Shown piece after piece: positions 45,599 through 57,729 of a DNA stretch of 64,000 nt (position 1 is the stretch's first letter; every line of letters starts with the position of its first letter). Made by a program: the position numbers and the translations under genes. The DNA is from Morinoia aosen (taxonomy: Eukaryota; Arthropoda; Malacostraca; Amphipoda; Talitridae). The stretch lies in contig CM059577.1 in the NCBI GenBank assembly GCA_030386875.1, forward strand, positions 24,129,038 to 24,193,037, written 5' to 3'. Below the pieces are notes generated by a model. The model did no database searches, was not told the origin of the DNA, and saw only the letters and a program-made list of their open reading frames with translations.

Positions 45599-47742
45599 TC
45601 AACCCAGGCCCCTGTCCGTCCGATGAGCCATTTTTTTGTTGTTGTTGAAAATGGACCCTCGGGTGATGGACTATTCGGTCCTAAAATTTTATGGCGCTAC
45701 GGACACTAGAACCCCCCCCCCCCCCCCCCAGGGGGGTGTGAGGAGACCAAAAATCCTGAATTTTCGACCCCATATAAAAAGAAAACAAAACGGGAAATGG
45801 AAAATTTGCTACCATCACTTGGTTTGCAATGCTTCAAGGATTCTAAAACTGTCTTTGGTTATGCTCTAGCATGAAAACTCAATGACTTCTATTTTTTTGA
45901 AATATCAATATAAATGAACTAATTTTTTCAAAAAACTGAGGCCTAAATCGAAAAAATGAATGAACGAAAATGTGTTTCTATTTAAAAATTACATATAATA
46001 ATCAAATTTTATAAGGATCAGGCTAAAACTATAAAAGTTCATAATTTTTATATAAAAGAATTTTTTTCTTGTAAATTATAATTCACATTGTGAATTTGAA
46101 GTTATGCATAAAGATTATTGAAATAAAAATAAAAACAGCATTCAATAACATAAATTATTCATTATGTTACAGTTCAGATAAAAATTCATTTATGCATTAT
46201 TACTAACAACCCTTATTTTCAACATTTAAAAGAATAGCAGTCAGTGAGTTTTTATGCTAAAAAAACAAAGACAGTATTATAATCCTTGGAACATTTCTAA
46301 CAAAAGTATGGTAGCAAACTTCCCAATTGAACAAATAATTTTTTTTTATCAAGCTCAAAACACAAAGTTAGTGTATATGCTAGTTAGTGATCAAATATCG
46401 CATATAAAAAAACAAAAGTTTTAAATGCATAATTTGAACCCATGCATTAGTTCACAATGCTTCATGGATTCTAAAACTGCCTTTGGTTTTTTTCTAGCTT
46501 ACAAACTCAATGACTTCTATTCTTTTGAAACGTCCATAAAAATATATCAAAAAACTAATATTTCGTATTTTTCAAAAAATTAGGGCCTAAATCGAAAAAG
46601 TGACACGATTAAAATATGTTTATTTTCAACAAATACATTTACTGGGAAAATTTCAAACCAATTGGATCAAAATTTGGCCAGTATATGTATATTTTGGAAA
46701 ACAAAACATATTTTACTCGTGTAACTTTTTCAATTTAGGCCTTATTTTTTGAAAAATACGAAATATTAGTCTTTTGGTATATTTTTATGGATATTTCAAA
46801 TGAATAGAAGTCAATGAGTTTTTATGCTAGCACAAAACCAGAGACAGTTTTAGAATTCTTGAAGCATTGCAAACAAAGTTATGGGAGCAAATTTTCCATT
46901 TGAAACTTTTCGTTTTTTTATATGCGATATTTTTTCTCTAATAACATATAAATTTTTAACTAATTTTTACGTATAAAAAAAAAGAAAAGTTTCAAATGGA
47001 AAATTTGCTCAAGTAACTTTATTTTCAATGCTTCAAGAATTCTAAAACTGTCTTTGATTTTTTTCTAGCATAGAAACTTACTGACTTCTATTCTTTTGAA
47101 TGCTGAAAATGAGGGGTTTTCAGTATAAGCCGAAAACAAAATTTTTTGTTGAAGTTTAATATAATGGACAACTTTTGTACTTGAGTACTGTTTTCGTGTT
47201 TTTTTTATAATCCTCATGCATAATTTCATATTTACACTGTGAATTGTAATTTTCAAGTAAAAGAATGTAAAATAAAAATAAAATAAAAATAATAATTCAT
47301 TTGTTTATGAATGGTGAGTTTTTTATTTGTGGTTCGATTCTTCTGAAATTTAACCATTATTTGTAACTTTTGAAAAGAAACACATTTTCTTTCATTCATT
47401 TTTTCGATTTAGGCCTCAGTTTTTTTAAAAAATTAGTTCATTTTTAGAGATATTTCATAAGAATAGAAGTCGTTGAGTTTTTATGCTAGAACACAACCAA
47501 AGACAGTTTTGGAATTCTTGAAACATTGGTAACAAACACTGCCAGATTTTTCTTTTTTTTGTTGTTTCTTTTTATATGGGGTCAAAAATTCGTGATTTTT
47601 GGTCCCCTTAAACCTCCTGGGGGAGGGGGTTCTAGCGTCCGTAGCATCATAAAATTTTAGGGCAAAATAATCCATCACCTAAGGATCCTTTTCCAACATA
47701 AAAGAAAAAATGGCCCATCGGGACGACAGGGGCCTGGGTTGA
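45599..47742. mobile_element. Foldback transposable element with alternating internal modules
   Basis: About 190 bp at each end are inverted copies (45599-45790 and 47550-47742), starting TCAACCCAGGCCCCTGTC. The left arm carries a run of 18 C (45712-45729) facing GGGGGG; the right arm has the complement region GGGGGAGGGGG. Inside, a module with GATTCTAAAACTGTCTTTGG and ACTCAATGACTTCTAT occurs five times in mixed orientation (near 45835+, 46460+, 46800-, 47030+, 47460-). No transposase was found. The insertion target duplication could not be identified. Confidence 0.75.
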
Positions 47743-47939
47743 AGAACGCTGTTCTCATCGGAAGTCACAGAGACTATTCCATTGTCATTTTATCGTGCCA
47801 CTACAACATTAGCTTCCCTACCAGTGAAGTGCTACCTTTAGATTTTTTCCGAAAGCTTTAGCATTTGTTAGAGGCCAATTTTTAATTCTATTAGCGCGTA
47901 GAGTACCTATAGCACCATGATATTTTCAGTGAATTCCTT

Positions 47940-48500
47940 TTACTAGTTTATTAAATAGGAATTAATTGTTAGAGCAGAATGAGAACTTTTTTCTACAATA
48001 GACTAGCTGCAATTTCTTCAGAAAGTTCGAAACAACCTCTCCTCGTAATCCATACGTTTCCCTGTAATTGTTAGCTTTATGGTCCGTACGAATGGGTTTT
48101 CCTCTTATAAATTGTTTTACGGGATGACGGCCATAATACGGTATCATGGATTCATCAACACATGTATTTGTGGGTCCAAATGGCGAGCCAAACTTTATTA
48201 GGCTTTAATTGAGTTTTTTCAACAGCGGTCATACTTTAGGGTCTCTTAGAATCAAGATCATTATTATCAGCTGCGTGAAACTACTGTATCATTTGACCAA
48301 ATCTGTCACGTCGCATAAACGACTCAATGAGTTCGTTTTGCACGTCCGGCTCATTTTGCCAATACAGTCTGCGACGAAGAGTTGTACTGTATCCTGAAAC
48401 TGTTATTATGCCAAGAAATCATTTCATTTCATCACTTAGAGCTAAAATGAGTGATTTTCTCGATGAATTCCATATTTAGCAGCAATTTTCATGAATAAAT
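47940..48500 (-). pseudogene. piggyBac-type transposase relic
   Basis: The minus strand reads, in broken frames, FLGIIITVSGYSTTLRRRLY then YWQNEPD, FMRRDRFGQM, and then VDESMIPYYGRHPVKQFIRG followed by KPIR. These are hallmark stretches of the piggyBac DDE domain, including a catalytic Asp in VDESM. The longest open piece is 47962-48147. Stops (for example between FGQMIQ and FHAADNND) and missing ends show it is dead. Confidence 0.75.
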
Positions 48501-48765
48501 CGATTGCTTGGACATCCATTAACAATTCAAATATTTTCCTTGCTGTTTTTGGCTGATCAGCAATGGATGGTCGATAGGGATATGCAGTTTCAGGAGGTCC
48601 AGAGTGCAGACTAAATAAGATAAAGAAAGCAAGAATGCAGTCATAAGGGCTGATTTGTTGATCATACCCGTTCTAACACACAAAAATAATGATGAACCAT
48701 TATGTACAGTACGACCTGAATACATGTTTATTTATGTGAATACATTTTAAATTAACCTCATTTAA

Positions 48766-49298
48766 CCCTATAATGTAAATTAAAGCTTAACCTTACAAGA
48801 CCAACCGTAAATTGGCCGCACGTATCACCAAAATAACAAGCACTTGATAAACTTGGCGTACCGCTCGTTGCGATATCGCAACAGCTGGTCGGGATAATGT
48901 GCCTAGCGTTGCGATTTCGCAACACCCACAAAAATAAATTTTGAATGGTAACTGAAGAGGAGTTTTACTAGAAAAAAAACTTGACTGAGTTCATTATATC
49001 ATTTACAACATTAATTTTTCTGTAAGGAGCATCTACATTTATCTTCATTTAGGTATTTTCAAGCAACACGTAGCTTTTATTCCGCGAAGCCATATTTTCC
49101 AAAGAAAACCTTAAGATCAGCACAAGATTGCTGATGCTACAGTCTCGCTTATGCAACCAACAGCACACACTCCGCTTTGTCAAGATTTTGAGAGTAACTG
49201 ACAGTGAAATATGCCTGGTCACAGATGCACAACTCGATATGGGTTCAAACATGTAACGACTTGAGCGTTGCGTTTTTGCAACGGGCGGCTTACATGGG
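48766..49298. mobile_element. TTAA-flanked short element, possibly piggyBac-derived
   Basis: Bounded by TTAA at 48762-48765 and 49299-49302. The left end starts CCCTATAATGTAA and the right end, reversed, CCCATGTAAG, as in piggyBac ends. GTTGCG...CGCAAC hairpins sit near 48865, 48910 and 49270. The close piggyBac relic on the left may be part of the same insertion history. Its right edge directly abuts a truncated LINE. Confidence 0.4.
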
Positions 49299-49302
49299 TT
49301 AA

Positions 49303-50420
49303 TACATCAATCCCAACTAATAAGTTCCCCAACCAACAGAGACACTCCATAATTAGAGCGTTGCATAAAACTGGCGACATCAATACAGCATCAAATTACA
49401 GGCCCATTATTCTTCTGCCTGTCCTGTCCAAAATATTGGGGAAAATGATAACAAATCAACTGTCATCTCACTTGGACGAGTCAAATTTACGTCATCAAAA
49501 TCAATATTCCTTTAGGAGAAACACTAGCATTCAAGACGCTCTACTTAACATCACTGAAAAAATGTACAGTGATAGCGTTTAAAACAATGTAACACTCTTA
49601 CTGCTACTCGATCTCTTCAAAGCGTTCGATTGCGTCCAACATGATCGACTTTTACTGAAAATATTGAACTTTGAAGTTGATACGCAATGGTTTAAAAGCT
49701 ACTTATCGACTCGGTCTCATGCAGTCCTCTTACATTACAAGTTTTCCCCATTCATTCAAAATAATTTTGGTGTTCCTCGAGGACCCATACTTGGCCCGGT
49801 ATTGTTTTCTATTTTCGCTAACGATTTCCCGCCAATGCCTTCTAAAACACGAACCTCTATCTATGCAGATGATGTTCAAATTATAACGACAAATTCTGCA
49901 TCGGGAATACCACAGACGCAAATTGAAGCTGAAACCCTATTGATCAGTCTGAGATCATGGTATGACCAACATGGTCTCAAACCAAATGCGAGCAAAACGC
50001 AATTCATTATTTTTGGGTCCAAAGACGCAATCAAAAAAATTCAACTCCTACTCTTACGGCAGGAAATGATGAAATTAAGCCATCAGAAACAGTAAAAAAG
50101 TAGGTATTTGGCTCGATAGAAACATCTTCAAATCCCACGTTGAGAAAACCTGCAACAAAATTTACGAAACATTAATGATTTTTCATCGTATAAAAAGTAT
50201 GTTCGACGAAAAATATAGATTATTGGCCCTTCAATTCTTAGGTAATATCACGTATTGACTATTGTAGCCTAGTATGGGGAGATAAACTCGTACCTAAATA
50301 TCTTCAAAAAGAATTATAAAAAGGCATGAATTTCGTAGCCGAGGTAGTGTGCAAAGGTAAATTCAGAAGGAGTGACCACGTTACACCTCTCTGAAATAAA
50401 GCTTGCGTCTCCATCATGAT
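49303..50420 (+). pseudogene. CR1/L2-like LINE reverse transcriptase fragment, family 1
   Basis: Open pieces at 49303-49582 and 49664-50095, then a decayed tail to about 50420. Motifs: LHKTGD...SNYRPIILLPVLSKIL, GVPRGPILGPVLFSIFANDF, YADDVQI, and GLKPNASKTQFIIFG. The RT active site YADD is intact, but frames are broken and the 5' part (endonuclease) is absent. The same family occurs on the minus strand at 61805-63430 and 52040-52180. Confidence 0.82.
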
Positions 50421-50875
50421 TATAAGCTGCAGCACACACTGGAAAAGTTATTACCAATTTCTATCACTAATAATCCTATATTTCATAACAGTATACCACA
50501 TGCACCACATTTTTGTAGCATGCGTATGAAATATGATCGCGTGTAGGCGAATATTTACGTACATGAATGTAAATATATACGCATGTGTGCTATGGGTTTG
50601 TGTGTGGGTACGAGTGCGTATGTATACGCAAAGAGCAGTTTTGTAAAATTCCTAATCAAGCGACTTACATTTGTCCTATAAATATCGTAAATTTTTAATT
50701 TGTATTTTTAAAATTACTATAATACCTTACAATTTGTAACGTTACCTAGCTCGTCACCTCCTAACATTACTGTGAAGCATTTAAATGAGAAGTATTGTAA
50801 ATTTGTTGTTTCATTTAAAGCATGCTCTTTGAGGCATAGAATTTCAATTTTATTGCGCTCGCCCCAAAAGATATT
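50421..50875. other. No recognised gene
   Basis: AT-rich, no supported feature; possibly the 3' tail of the LINE to its left. Confidence 0.4.
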
Positions 50876-50879
50876 TTTG

Positions 50880-51145
50880 AATATCTGCCGTTTTGACCAG
50901 GTAGTTATGAATATATTTTATCAATAAACACTTTCAATATCATTCCCTGATGTTAAGAAAGCCAGAGCTCATATGTCAATGTACGTGGAGACTGTCACAT
51001 GTGTTTTCACCCAACTGACTTGAAAATCATCACATTTCATTTATTGCATTTATAAATAAACATTATCAAACTTCAACTAACTAGCTATGGGATACATTTT
51101 TATGTTCTTCTCTCTCAGTCTTTTGTGCAAGCATTGACATGGGCC
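50880..51145 (+). repeat. Dispersed repeat family B, partial copy
   Basis: Matches the right half of 51370-51830 and 34560-35045 (CTTTCAATATCATTCC and CTCATATGTCAATGTACGTG segment). Confidence 0.55.
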
Positions 51146-51369
51146 GTCATAACTCCCACTCAGAACCTTTCATGTTAAAAAAATTTAAAAAGCGACGTAA
51201 TTTATCTTGTGTAATAACTTTAAAGAACATCAGTGTTTTATTTTCTTATTCCTGTCCTAAAATGTTCCTATCACTCTTATGTGGTAATTTTTTGCTTCTT
51301 ACGCTCGTGAGTATATTTTGTCAACACTATTTGGGAAGTTAACTTTTCCGATTGTCCTAGCTATGTTAC

Positions 51370-51830
51370 AAATGTAATGGTTAGCATTGTACAACAATCC
51401 TTCTCATGTTTTAGACTCCAATGAACTTCATTGTGCCAGTATTATTAGCATAGGAAATATCATAAATTTTGTGTTATGGTAAAATATTTTATTCTCTCCG
51501 AGCTCGTTATTTGGCATACTAGTTGGTACGTAAGGATGAAAAAATTGTTCAGAATGTCGACCTCATAGTCTTAAATAATTTCAATCTGCTCACCTCACTT
51601 TCAACATTAATCGCTCACATCACTAGTTCCTATGCTCGTATTTCAATATAAGTGCGCTATAACGAGAGTGTTATCAACAATGCGTCACTAGGATTATGTT
51701 TGTTTTAGTTACTTGTATTTATATGCATTATCAAAACCAGATTAACGCAACAAAGGGAACGCATTTTTTAAGTGCTTTTCTCTCAATCATATGTTTCGAC
51801 AACTGCCGTGGGTATTACGAGACCCATGCG
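51370..51830 (+). repeat. Dispersed repeat family B, copy
   Basis: Collinear with 34560-35045: GGTTAGCATTGT, TTGGTACGTAAGGATGAAAA and GCTCGTATTTCAATATAAGT occur in the same order. Confidence 0.65.
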
Positions 51831-52039
51831 TGAATATCAAATAAGGGTCTTAATGTTTAGGTATTTTAAAACCCAATTTTATACACTTCATATATCAACT
51901 TTATTGGAAATAAACTGTTATTCATTTCTTTCTTGTGTTTGCTGGCATGGAGGGTAAATCCCGATTGAATGCAGAAACTAAGAGCGGGCAAATTAACTTA
52001 GAAAGGGAGGTCGTAGAACGCAAAATGGATTTGATGTGA

Positions 52040-52180
52040 ATGATGAAATTTTGTTGTTTGACTACACAGCATGCAAGCAGTTCAATAAGTAGCCCTCAAA
52101 CCACTGCGTGTCTATGCTAAGGTTCTATAGTTTCTTCAGGAATATTTTATGCTTAACGCCGTCGAACGCTTTCGAGAGAT
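52040..52180 (-). pseudogene. LINE family 1 short fragment
   Basis: Corresponds to 62760-62890 of the larger minus copy (TCAAACCACTG.GTGTCTAT, TTTCTTCAGGAATATTTTAT and GTCGAA.GCTTT), the RT stretch encoding the FDGVKH-like and DTQWF-like positions. Confidence 0.65.
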
Positions 52181-52254
52181 CAATCAGTAGTTAGAGAGTT
52201 AAATTCTGTCGTTCTATATTTAAACAATTTAAACAATTTATTTACCACAGGTGA

Positions 52255-52460
52255 GACCGAGATAGAATGTTTCTTAAGTCTAGTACAATGGTCAAATTTG
52301 AGTATAGCTACCTGTGGGCCCGAATAAGTTCAGTGACTTCTAGGGCATCCTACCATCAAGGTTAGTCTAAGGAGTACAATAATGTTTAACCTAATTCACT
52401 TAAACTAGAGACGCATTAGACTGATCAATGAGATAATTAACTCGAAATTAGCTATTTCAT
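52255..52460 (+). repeat. Dispersed repeat family A, copy
   Basis: Opposite orientation to the two copies around integrin exon 1 and same orientation as 27846-27945; contains GTGGGCCCGAATAAGTTCAG. Confidence 0.75.
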
Positions 52461-52589
52461 TTTACAATATAGTTCATATGGACTAGATTTAACAGTATAT
52501 TCGACAAACGATTCAAGAACAGACTGAAGACCGGCGAAATTAACCAAGGCAAATTACATTATTAGGACCAGTTATGTAGGGGACAAGGT

Positions 52590-53500
52590 TTGACTCTGTG
52601 ATCTTACACGACTAGTAATCTGATAGGAAGTGAGACTCAAGATTTTTTTGAATACCTTATAAGAATTACTTTCACGGATCTCCGCAGGTATTGAGTTCCT
52701 AGTTTTAGTTCCAACGAGGAGGATACTGTGTTGTGACCGGCCTTTGAGTAATAAGGAAGCATGAATTTACTTCTATTTGGGTTAAATGGTCGTGATGACC
52801 AGTTTGCGCAGTTAATAATTGTTTTAGGCTTTTGTCGCCATCATTTGTTAATGTTTTGTAAATGAAATTGCAAATGGAGATTTTGTAGAGATCCGAAAGC
52901 TTAAGTATTCGTAAATTTTTGAATGAGTCATTTGTGTGAGCATTATATTCTAGGTTCTTTATCGCTCTTATGGCTCTTTTTTGCAGGGTAAAAATTTTGT
53001 TGGTTTTATTTTTAGCAGTTCCGTGCCATGCTTCTATTCCGTATTGCAAGTATGGTGAAATGAGCGTTCGGTAGAGCATTTGTAAGGCTGTTTCAGGCAG
53101 GAAATTTTTAACTTTATTTAGGATTCCGATAGATTTTGATAATTTAGAACTAATAGGAGCAATGTGCTCTTTAAAGGTTAGATGTTTGTCTATTATGATG
53201 CCCAGGAATTTACTTGAGTTGGTTTCTTCGATTTCACCTTCGCCAATTTGAATGCGTGGGAGAGATATGTTTTTCTTGTATGAGTATGTAGTATATTTTG
53301 TTTTATTGATATTAAGGCTTATTTTATATGCTTTAAGCCACATTGAAACCTTATGAATTTCATTATTTTTACGCTCCGCCATCCTAGCGGGATTTTGGTT
53401 TGGAAGGACCGCAGAAAGGGTACTGTCATCGGCAAAAAGTATGAATTTGAACAATGATGTAGATTTAATGATATCATTGATAAAAATCAGAAATCAACGG
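52590..53500 (-). pseudogene. LINE reverse transcriptase C-terminal half, family 2
   Basis: The open piece 52705-53454 (249 codons) starts FILFADDSTLSAVL at the RT active site. SKFLGIIIDKHLTFKEHI, LPETALQMLYRTLISPYLQY and the GIEAWHG thumb region follow. This layout is typical of CR1/L2-type non-LTR elements and differs from family 1. The N-terminal RT and endonuclease are missing (5' truncated). A decayed C-terminal end runs to about 52590. Confidence 0.82.
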
Positions 53501-53825
53501 GAATTTTTTGTGATGTTAAATGCATCTTCAGTACTCTAAAATGACCATCATCCGGTTGTGGTAAGGGAACCGACCAGCAGCCCCCCCGCCCTCCAACCCC
53601 CCCTCACCCCCCACGAGCTATCTCGGATACTAGATTTATCATAGAGGTCTGAAATCCTCTATGCGTGCAAATGGCGCCAAAACAAATAAAAGTTACCCCA
53701 TTTAAAACTTTTTTTGACACATAAAAACGACCATACTAAAAAAACTTTCATTTTAGGGGTAATTAAAAAATTATCCGCCTCCGACAATTTTTAACGTACA
53801 GAAATTAGACTGCTCTCATTTGAAT

Positions 53826-53833
53826 GGAGAAAG
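53826..53833. repeat. 8-bp target site duplication GGAGAAAG, left copy
   Basis: Repeats exactly at 55467-55474, flanking the hAT element. Confidence 0.9.
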
Positions 53834-54310
53834 CAGTGTTGGGCAGTTGCGGCCGCAATTGCGATCGCAACTTTTTCTGTTGCGGTTGCGGTTGCGCCGC
53901 AACGATTTTTGGAAAGTTGTTAATCTGTTGCGATCGCAACAATTTTCGACGTGACAGGCCGCAACTCGCAACCGCAACATCCCAATTGTAATTAAATTTT
54001 TAAAATAACTTCCATAAAGTTTATTACGCGTTTCATTCTCGTTTGAAATTAAACCGTACAGGGTGCAACCCATCTGGCAACTGTTTATTATTAGCATTAG
54101 GCGATACAGTGATACACATACACTTTGCTTACAGTAAATAAGTAATGTAACTCATTATATAACATATGTTATAAGGAGTGATGTGAATTGTAAGTGTAAA
54201 ATTACGTGTTGTACGGCATATCTACATAGCTAGATGTTGCGCTTTGCCAATGTACTCCACAACGACAATTTTATCTTGGCGTCCTCTCTGCATCCACATT
54301 TGAACCTAAA

Positions 54311-54514
54311 ATGGCTAAAAGAAGTACAAAGTGTGGAGGTAATAACAAAAAATTAATCGCCCATCTTAACAACAGATCGGAAAATGGTATTTCAGCTGAG
54401 GGGAGCAGTGCCGAGGACGTAGATGACGAAAATGACTTCTTCAACGTCGTTATGAAATCGGATGATAAGGGAAAAAAGAATAAAAGTTCGTCGAAACAAG
54501 TCAATGATTGCTAA
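54311..54514 (+). pseudogene. hAT transposase N-terminal remnant, uncertain
   Basis: 67 codons: MAKRSTKCGGNNKKLIAHLN, then an acidic and Lys/Ser-rich stretch, ending NDC. It lies where the transposase N-terminus would be. No zinc-finger BED motif is seen, so the assignment is by position only. Confidence 0.35.
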
Positions 54515-54582
54515 AACAGGCAGTAATCAACAGAACTAGCCACTCTGATGTTCACTGAGCGATGTTTCTTCCATGTGAATTT

Positions 54583-54666
54583 GTCGCTTCGTTCATCCAA
54601 TTTAACACGCCAATACCATCGAGCGCTGCGGTCGAACGACTGTTCTCCCTAGGCAAAAAATTTTGA
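54583..54666 (+). pseudogene. hAT transposase C-terminal dimerisation motif remnant
   Basis: 27 codons reading FIQFNTPIPSSAAVERLFSL then GKKF and a stop. PSSAAVERLFS is the signature of the hAT dimerisation domain. It is in a different frame from the 67-codon remnant. Confidence 0.8.
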
Positions 54667-55474
54667 GACCACGACGTGCTCGGCTTTCAGTCAAACATTT
54701 TAAAATGTTAACATATTTGAAAGGCAACGTTGAACGTCATTACAGTGCATTGACATTGTCACATTAAGATCATGAACCAGTATTAAATCATAACAGAGGA
54801 ACAACAAAAACAGAGGAATATCATATATTACACGAGCATATGCATGGTTTTTCTTTATGCGTGATACAGGTTGCACAAATGTTCTGCACTTTTCTGTTTT
54901 TAATTTTTTTTGCTATATACGGAACTCTTATGAAAATGTAGGTACTAGCAAGGTACCTTTTCAACATTATTATTAGAAAATGAAATTTATTTTATTGCTC
55001 ATGCTATATTTACGAATGCAACGTTTCTTTCTTTCTCATTTTTTTTGCAATGTGTGTACGGAACTACTATGAAAATATAGCTACTAGCTAGGTACCTTTT
55101 CCACCTTATTATTATTTGAAAAAAAATTATTTTATTTTCATGCTATATTTAGAAATGAAACCTTTCTTTCAGTATCTTGATATTTCATTCAATTCTAGGC
55201 CACACATTTACTCGATCTATTAATTTTTTTAAGAAAAACAATGCACTTTTTTGAATTTCTTAATGGTTTTTTTATTCATATCAATATGTACATAAAATCA
55301 ATTGAATATTATTTATTTGAAATTATATTGAATCATTTAAAAGTTGCGGTTGCGATCGCAACTTTGGTTTTTTCAAAGTTACTGTTGCGGTTGCGTCACA
55401 ACTTTTTTTGTGGTGTTGCGGTTGCTGATGCACCGCAACATTTTAAAAGTTGCGGGCCCAACACTGGGAGAAAG

Positions 55475-56415
55475 CATACTTTAAAATCATACAGTAGAGT
55501 TTTAGAATAGATATTATAATATTGAAGTTATTAATGAATAAAGCCACTTATTGCAGTAATTGCTGTTCTAATTTTTTCAGTTTTGTTCTGCTATTCTTTT
55601 TTCCCTAATTTACGTAGGTAAAAACAGTACTGCACGATTATAGAGTTGCCATTCTTCTTTTGAATGAACGTAGCCCTGTCTCTCTATGTCAAAAAGTGAC
55701 GGAGGAGTAGGCTTTCAAGCACCCAAAAACTGAAGTGTTCAGAGGAGCTCATGAAAGCCCAAAGTGATTTTTTTTTAACCTAAAAAGGTCATGGGTTTGG
55801 TTCAGTGCGGAAGGGATGCGTGTACAGCTCTAATTTCCACATGGCATATTCTACACATAGTTATTGAGTATTTTGGGTAAAAACAATAATTTGAATTTTG
55901 TAAAATTGTTCAGTATTTGTATCTGAAGGGGTCGATTCTCTTAATGCAGACTTAACGCGGCCGACACTCTCATGTGTGTAACTTCACCATGTCGGGTGCA
56001 AGTCTGAGAGAGCGTGCTGTGATGCTACGTATCGTATCTGCCTCATGCAAACCATGAGAGGCTCTACGCCACAATTGAGAAAATGATCGAAAGTTTAGGG
56101 CCTATTATTTTACCAGGAAAGCGTAAAGTTTTACAGTACATCATCTCAGAAGCCTTACCTCGTTAATCGTGCTTGTAAAGGTTAAGTAAACTAAACAAGA
56201 TGGGAAGTCCATCAACCCAGTCCTAACAGCTATCAAAACATCGCAATGAACTATTAAAGTTTCTGCGGACCCTTTCACTAGAGCCATTCGACTAAAGGGG
56301 GTAAGCTAACATGCTTATGTTTTTGCAGCCCAGAAATGAAATGATTTCAAACCACAGTTTTGAGTGAAACTGTTTGCATCGATCGTCGGTAATATTTAGG
56401 GGAATTACAATTTGT
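55475..56415. other. No recognised gene
   Basis: Intergenic-looking sequence, no supported coding frame or repeat. Confidence 0.45.
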
Positions 56416-56419
56416 AAAC

Positions 56420-56615
56420 CTACGAATGTGCTACGATATCGTTCTGCATATCAGCAATCGGAACGGCCTTTCCCCATCTAGTAAACCTATCGATGAAGGT
56501 CAGTAGGTAAAAATATTTGCGTGATGATAACAGCAAACCCATCAGGTGAAGATGAACGAAGCCGACTGTATGACCTGGAAAAATACACTTCTGTAAGCGC
56601 ACAATTGTGCTTTGA
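56420..56615 (-). pseudogene. Ty3/gypsy integrase relic
   Basis: The minus strand reads FVHLHLMGLLLSSRKYFYLL then TFIDRFTRWGKAVPIAD. This matches the start of the gypsy integrase core (D-L-V-G-P-L-P...YLLT-IDRFTRW). The first catalytic Asp position (HLDL) reads HLML here. It is about 60 codons only, so a relic. Confidence 0.7.
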
Positions 56616-56687
56616 GGCTGCTAACCTGGCAATGTTTACCGTATCGTTTAATTTCCTTGCGTTTTGATAGTCAAACAAAAAATTCAA

Positions 56688-56955
56688 AGGGCCGTTTCCA
56701 CTAGGGGACATTTCGGCTGTGAGGCGCGACACGTGTATATGAGGCTCACCACTGAGGCTCATATTTGTGTGTGTTTATACGAAGTATCCTATTCGCTTTG
56801 ATCGAATTCGTAATGCGCGACACTTAAGAGCCTCGAAACTATCGTGGCGAATAGGGAACTTCGTGTAAACGCACACATATATGAATCTCAGTGGTGAGCC
56901 TCATTTACACGTGACGCGCCTCACGGCCGAAATGTCCCCTAGTGGAAACAGCCCT
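56688..56955. mobile_element. 268-bp foldback MITE
   Basis: The ends AGGGCCGTTTCCACTAGGGG and its near-complement at 56936-56955 continue as an inverted repeat of about 95 bp per arm (TTTCGGC.GTGAGGCGC, GAGGCTCACCACTGAG). A loop of about 80 bp contains a second small inverted pair (GAAGTATCCTATTCG/CGAATAGGGAACTTC). No clear target duplication was seen; the ends resemble Harbinger or hAT MITEs. Confidence 0.75.
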
Positions 56956-57344
56956 TCCCATGGTCTGTGGCGCTGCCTCGACCTCGTCTTCCGCCAAAAC
57001 CGTTTCGAAGCATTCGGACTCGGCAAGATTCGAGCAATAATTAGTAATTTATTTAGGTGCTCGATTTACCGTGGATGTGAGGATCCTCAATAACATAGCT
57101 CTGTTTGTTTAATTAGAGTTTCATTAAGTTTACTTAACAATTGCGTTCTTTTAATAATAATAATAATAAACTCAGTTAAGGACAACTTCGGTCAGAGACT
57201 ATTTAGTTTTCGTGCGTTCTTTTAGTTGTTAGAATGATTTAAGAAATTTATTAGCAGAAGCTATCTACTGCAGGAGTTTAGTACGGTATTGAAACAGCCC
57301 GCTTATTGCCTCACACAGCATCTCTACGATTGAAATCTCGACAA

Positions 57345-57578
57345 TGTTGAAACCTTTATTGTAGCACCTTGAATGTATATGTGTATAATATTGATAATGT
57401 TACAGTGTTCTTGTGTTAGAATGTGTTTAGACAGTACTCCGCGCTGAGAACTGAGCTCATGGTTCTCGGGCTTGGCTGGAGCCCACTCCACCGCTATCCT
57501 TCGTGATGTAAACTGTGTCCTGCTGTGTGTACTGATTATACAAACTCCAAGTGTCTCGTCTTACTTAACCTACCTCCA
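57345..57578 (+). repeat. Probable 5' LTR of a Ty1/copia element
   Basis: The right edge is placed by the primer site: TACCTCCA, three bases, then GGTTATGGACCCAG (57582-57595), which resembles the initiator-Met tRNA half site used by copia elements. The left edge (TGTTGAAACC) is a guess; no second LTR is in the window for comparison. Confidence 0.45.
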
Positions 57579-57729
57579 ATAGGTTATGGACCCAGAAAAC
57601 CTTCCGATGAAGCAATATCAAGTGAGGTTATCCTAAGTCCCGAAGCGAAAAACAGCCCGGGACAGCGAGAACAGACGTTGGTGATTTGTTAGTGCTGTGT
57701 GAGATAGAAACGGTGAAAGAGAAAGAAAC

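Larger units (their letters stand above)
53834..55466 (+). mobile_element. Internally deleted hAT transposon
   Basis: The 1633-bp element starts CAGTGTTGGGC and ends GCCCAACACTG, a perfect 11-bp terminal inverted repeat. A perfect 8-bp duplication flanks it, diagnostic of hAT. Subterminal regions (53840-53990 and 55340-55460) are packed with TTGCGGTTGCG and TTGCGATCGCAAC motifs, likely transposase-binding clusters. Inside are a 67-codon frame (54311-54514) and the transposase C-terminal dimerisation motif (54583-54666). The rest of the transposase is missing, so it could move only with outside help. Confidence 0.9.
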
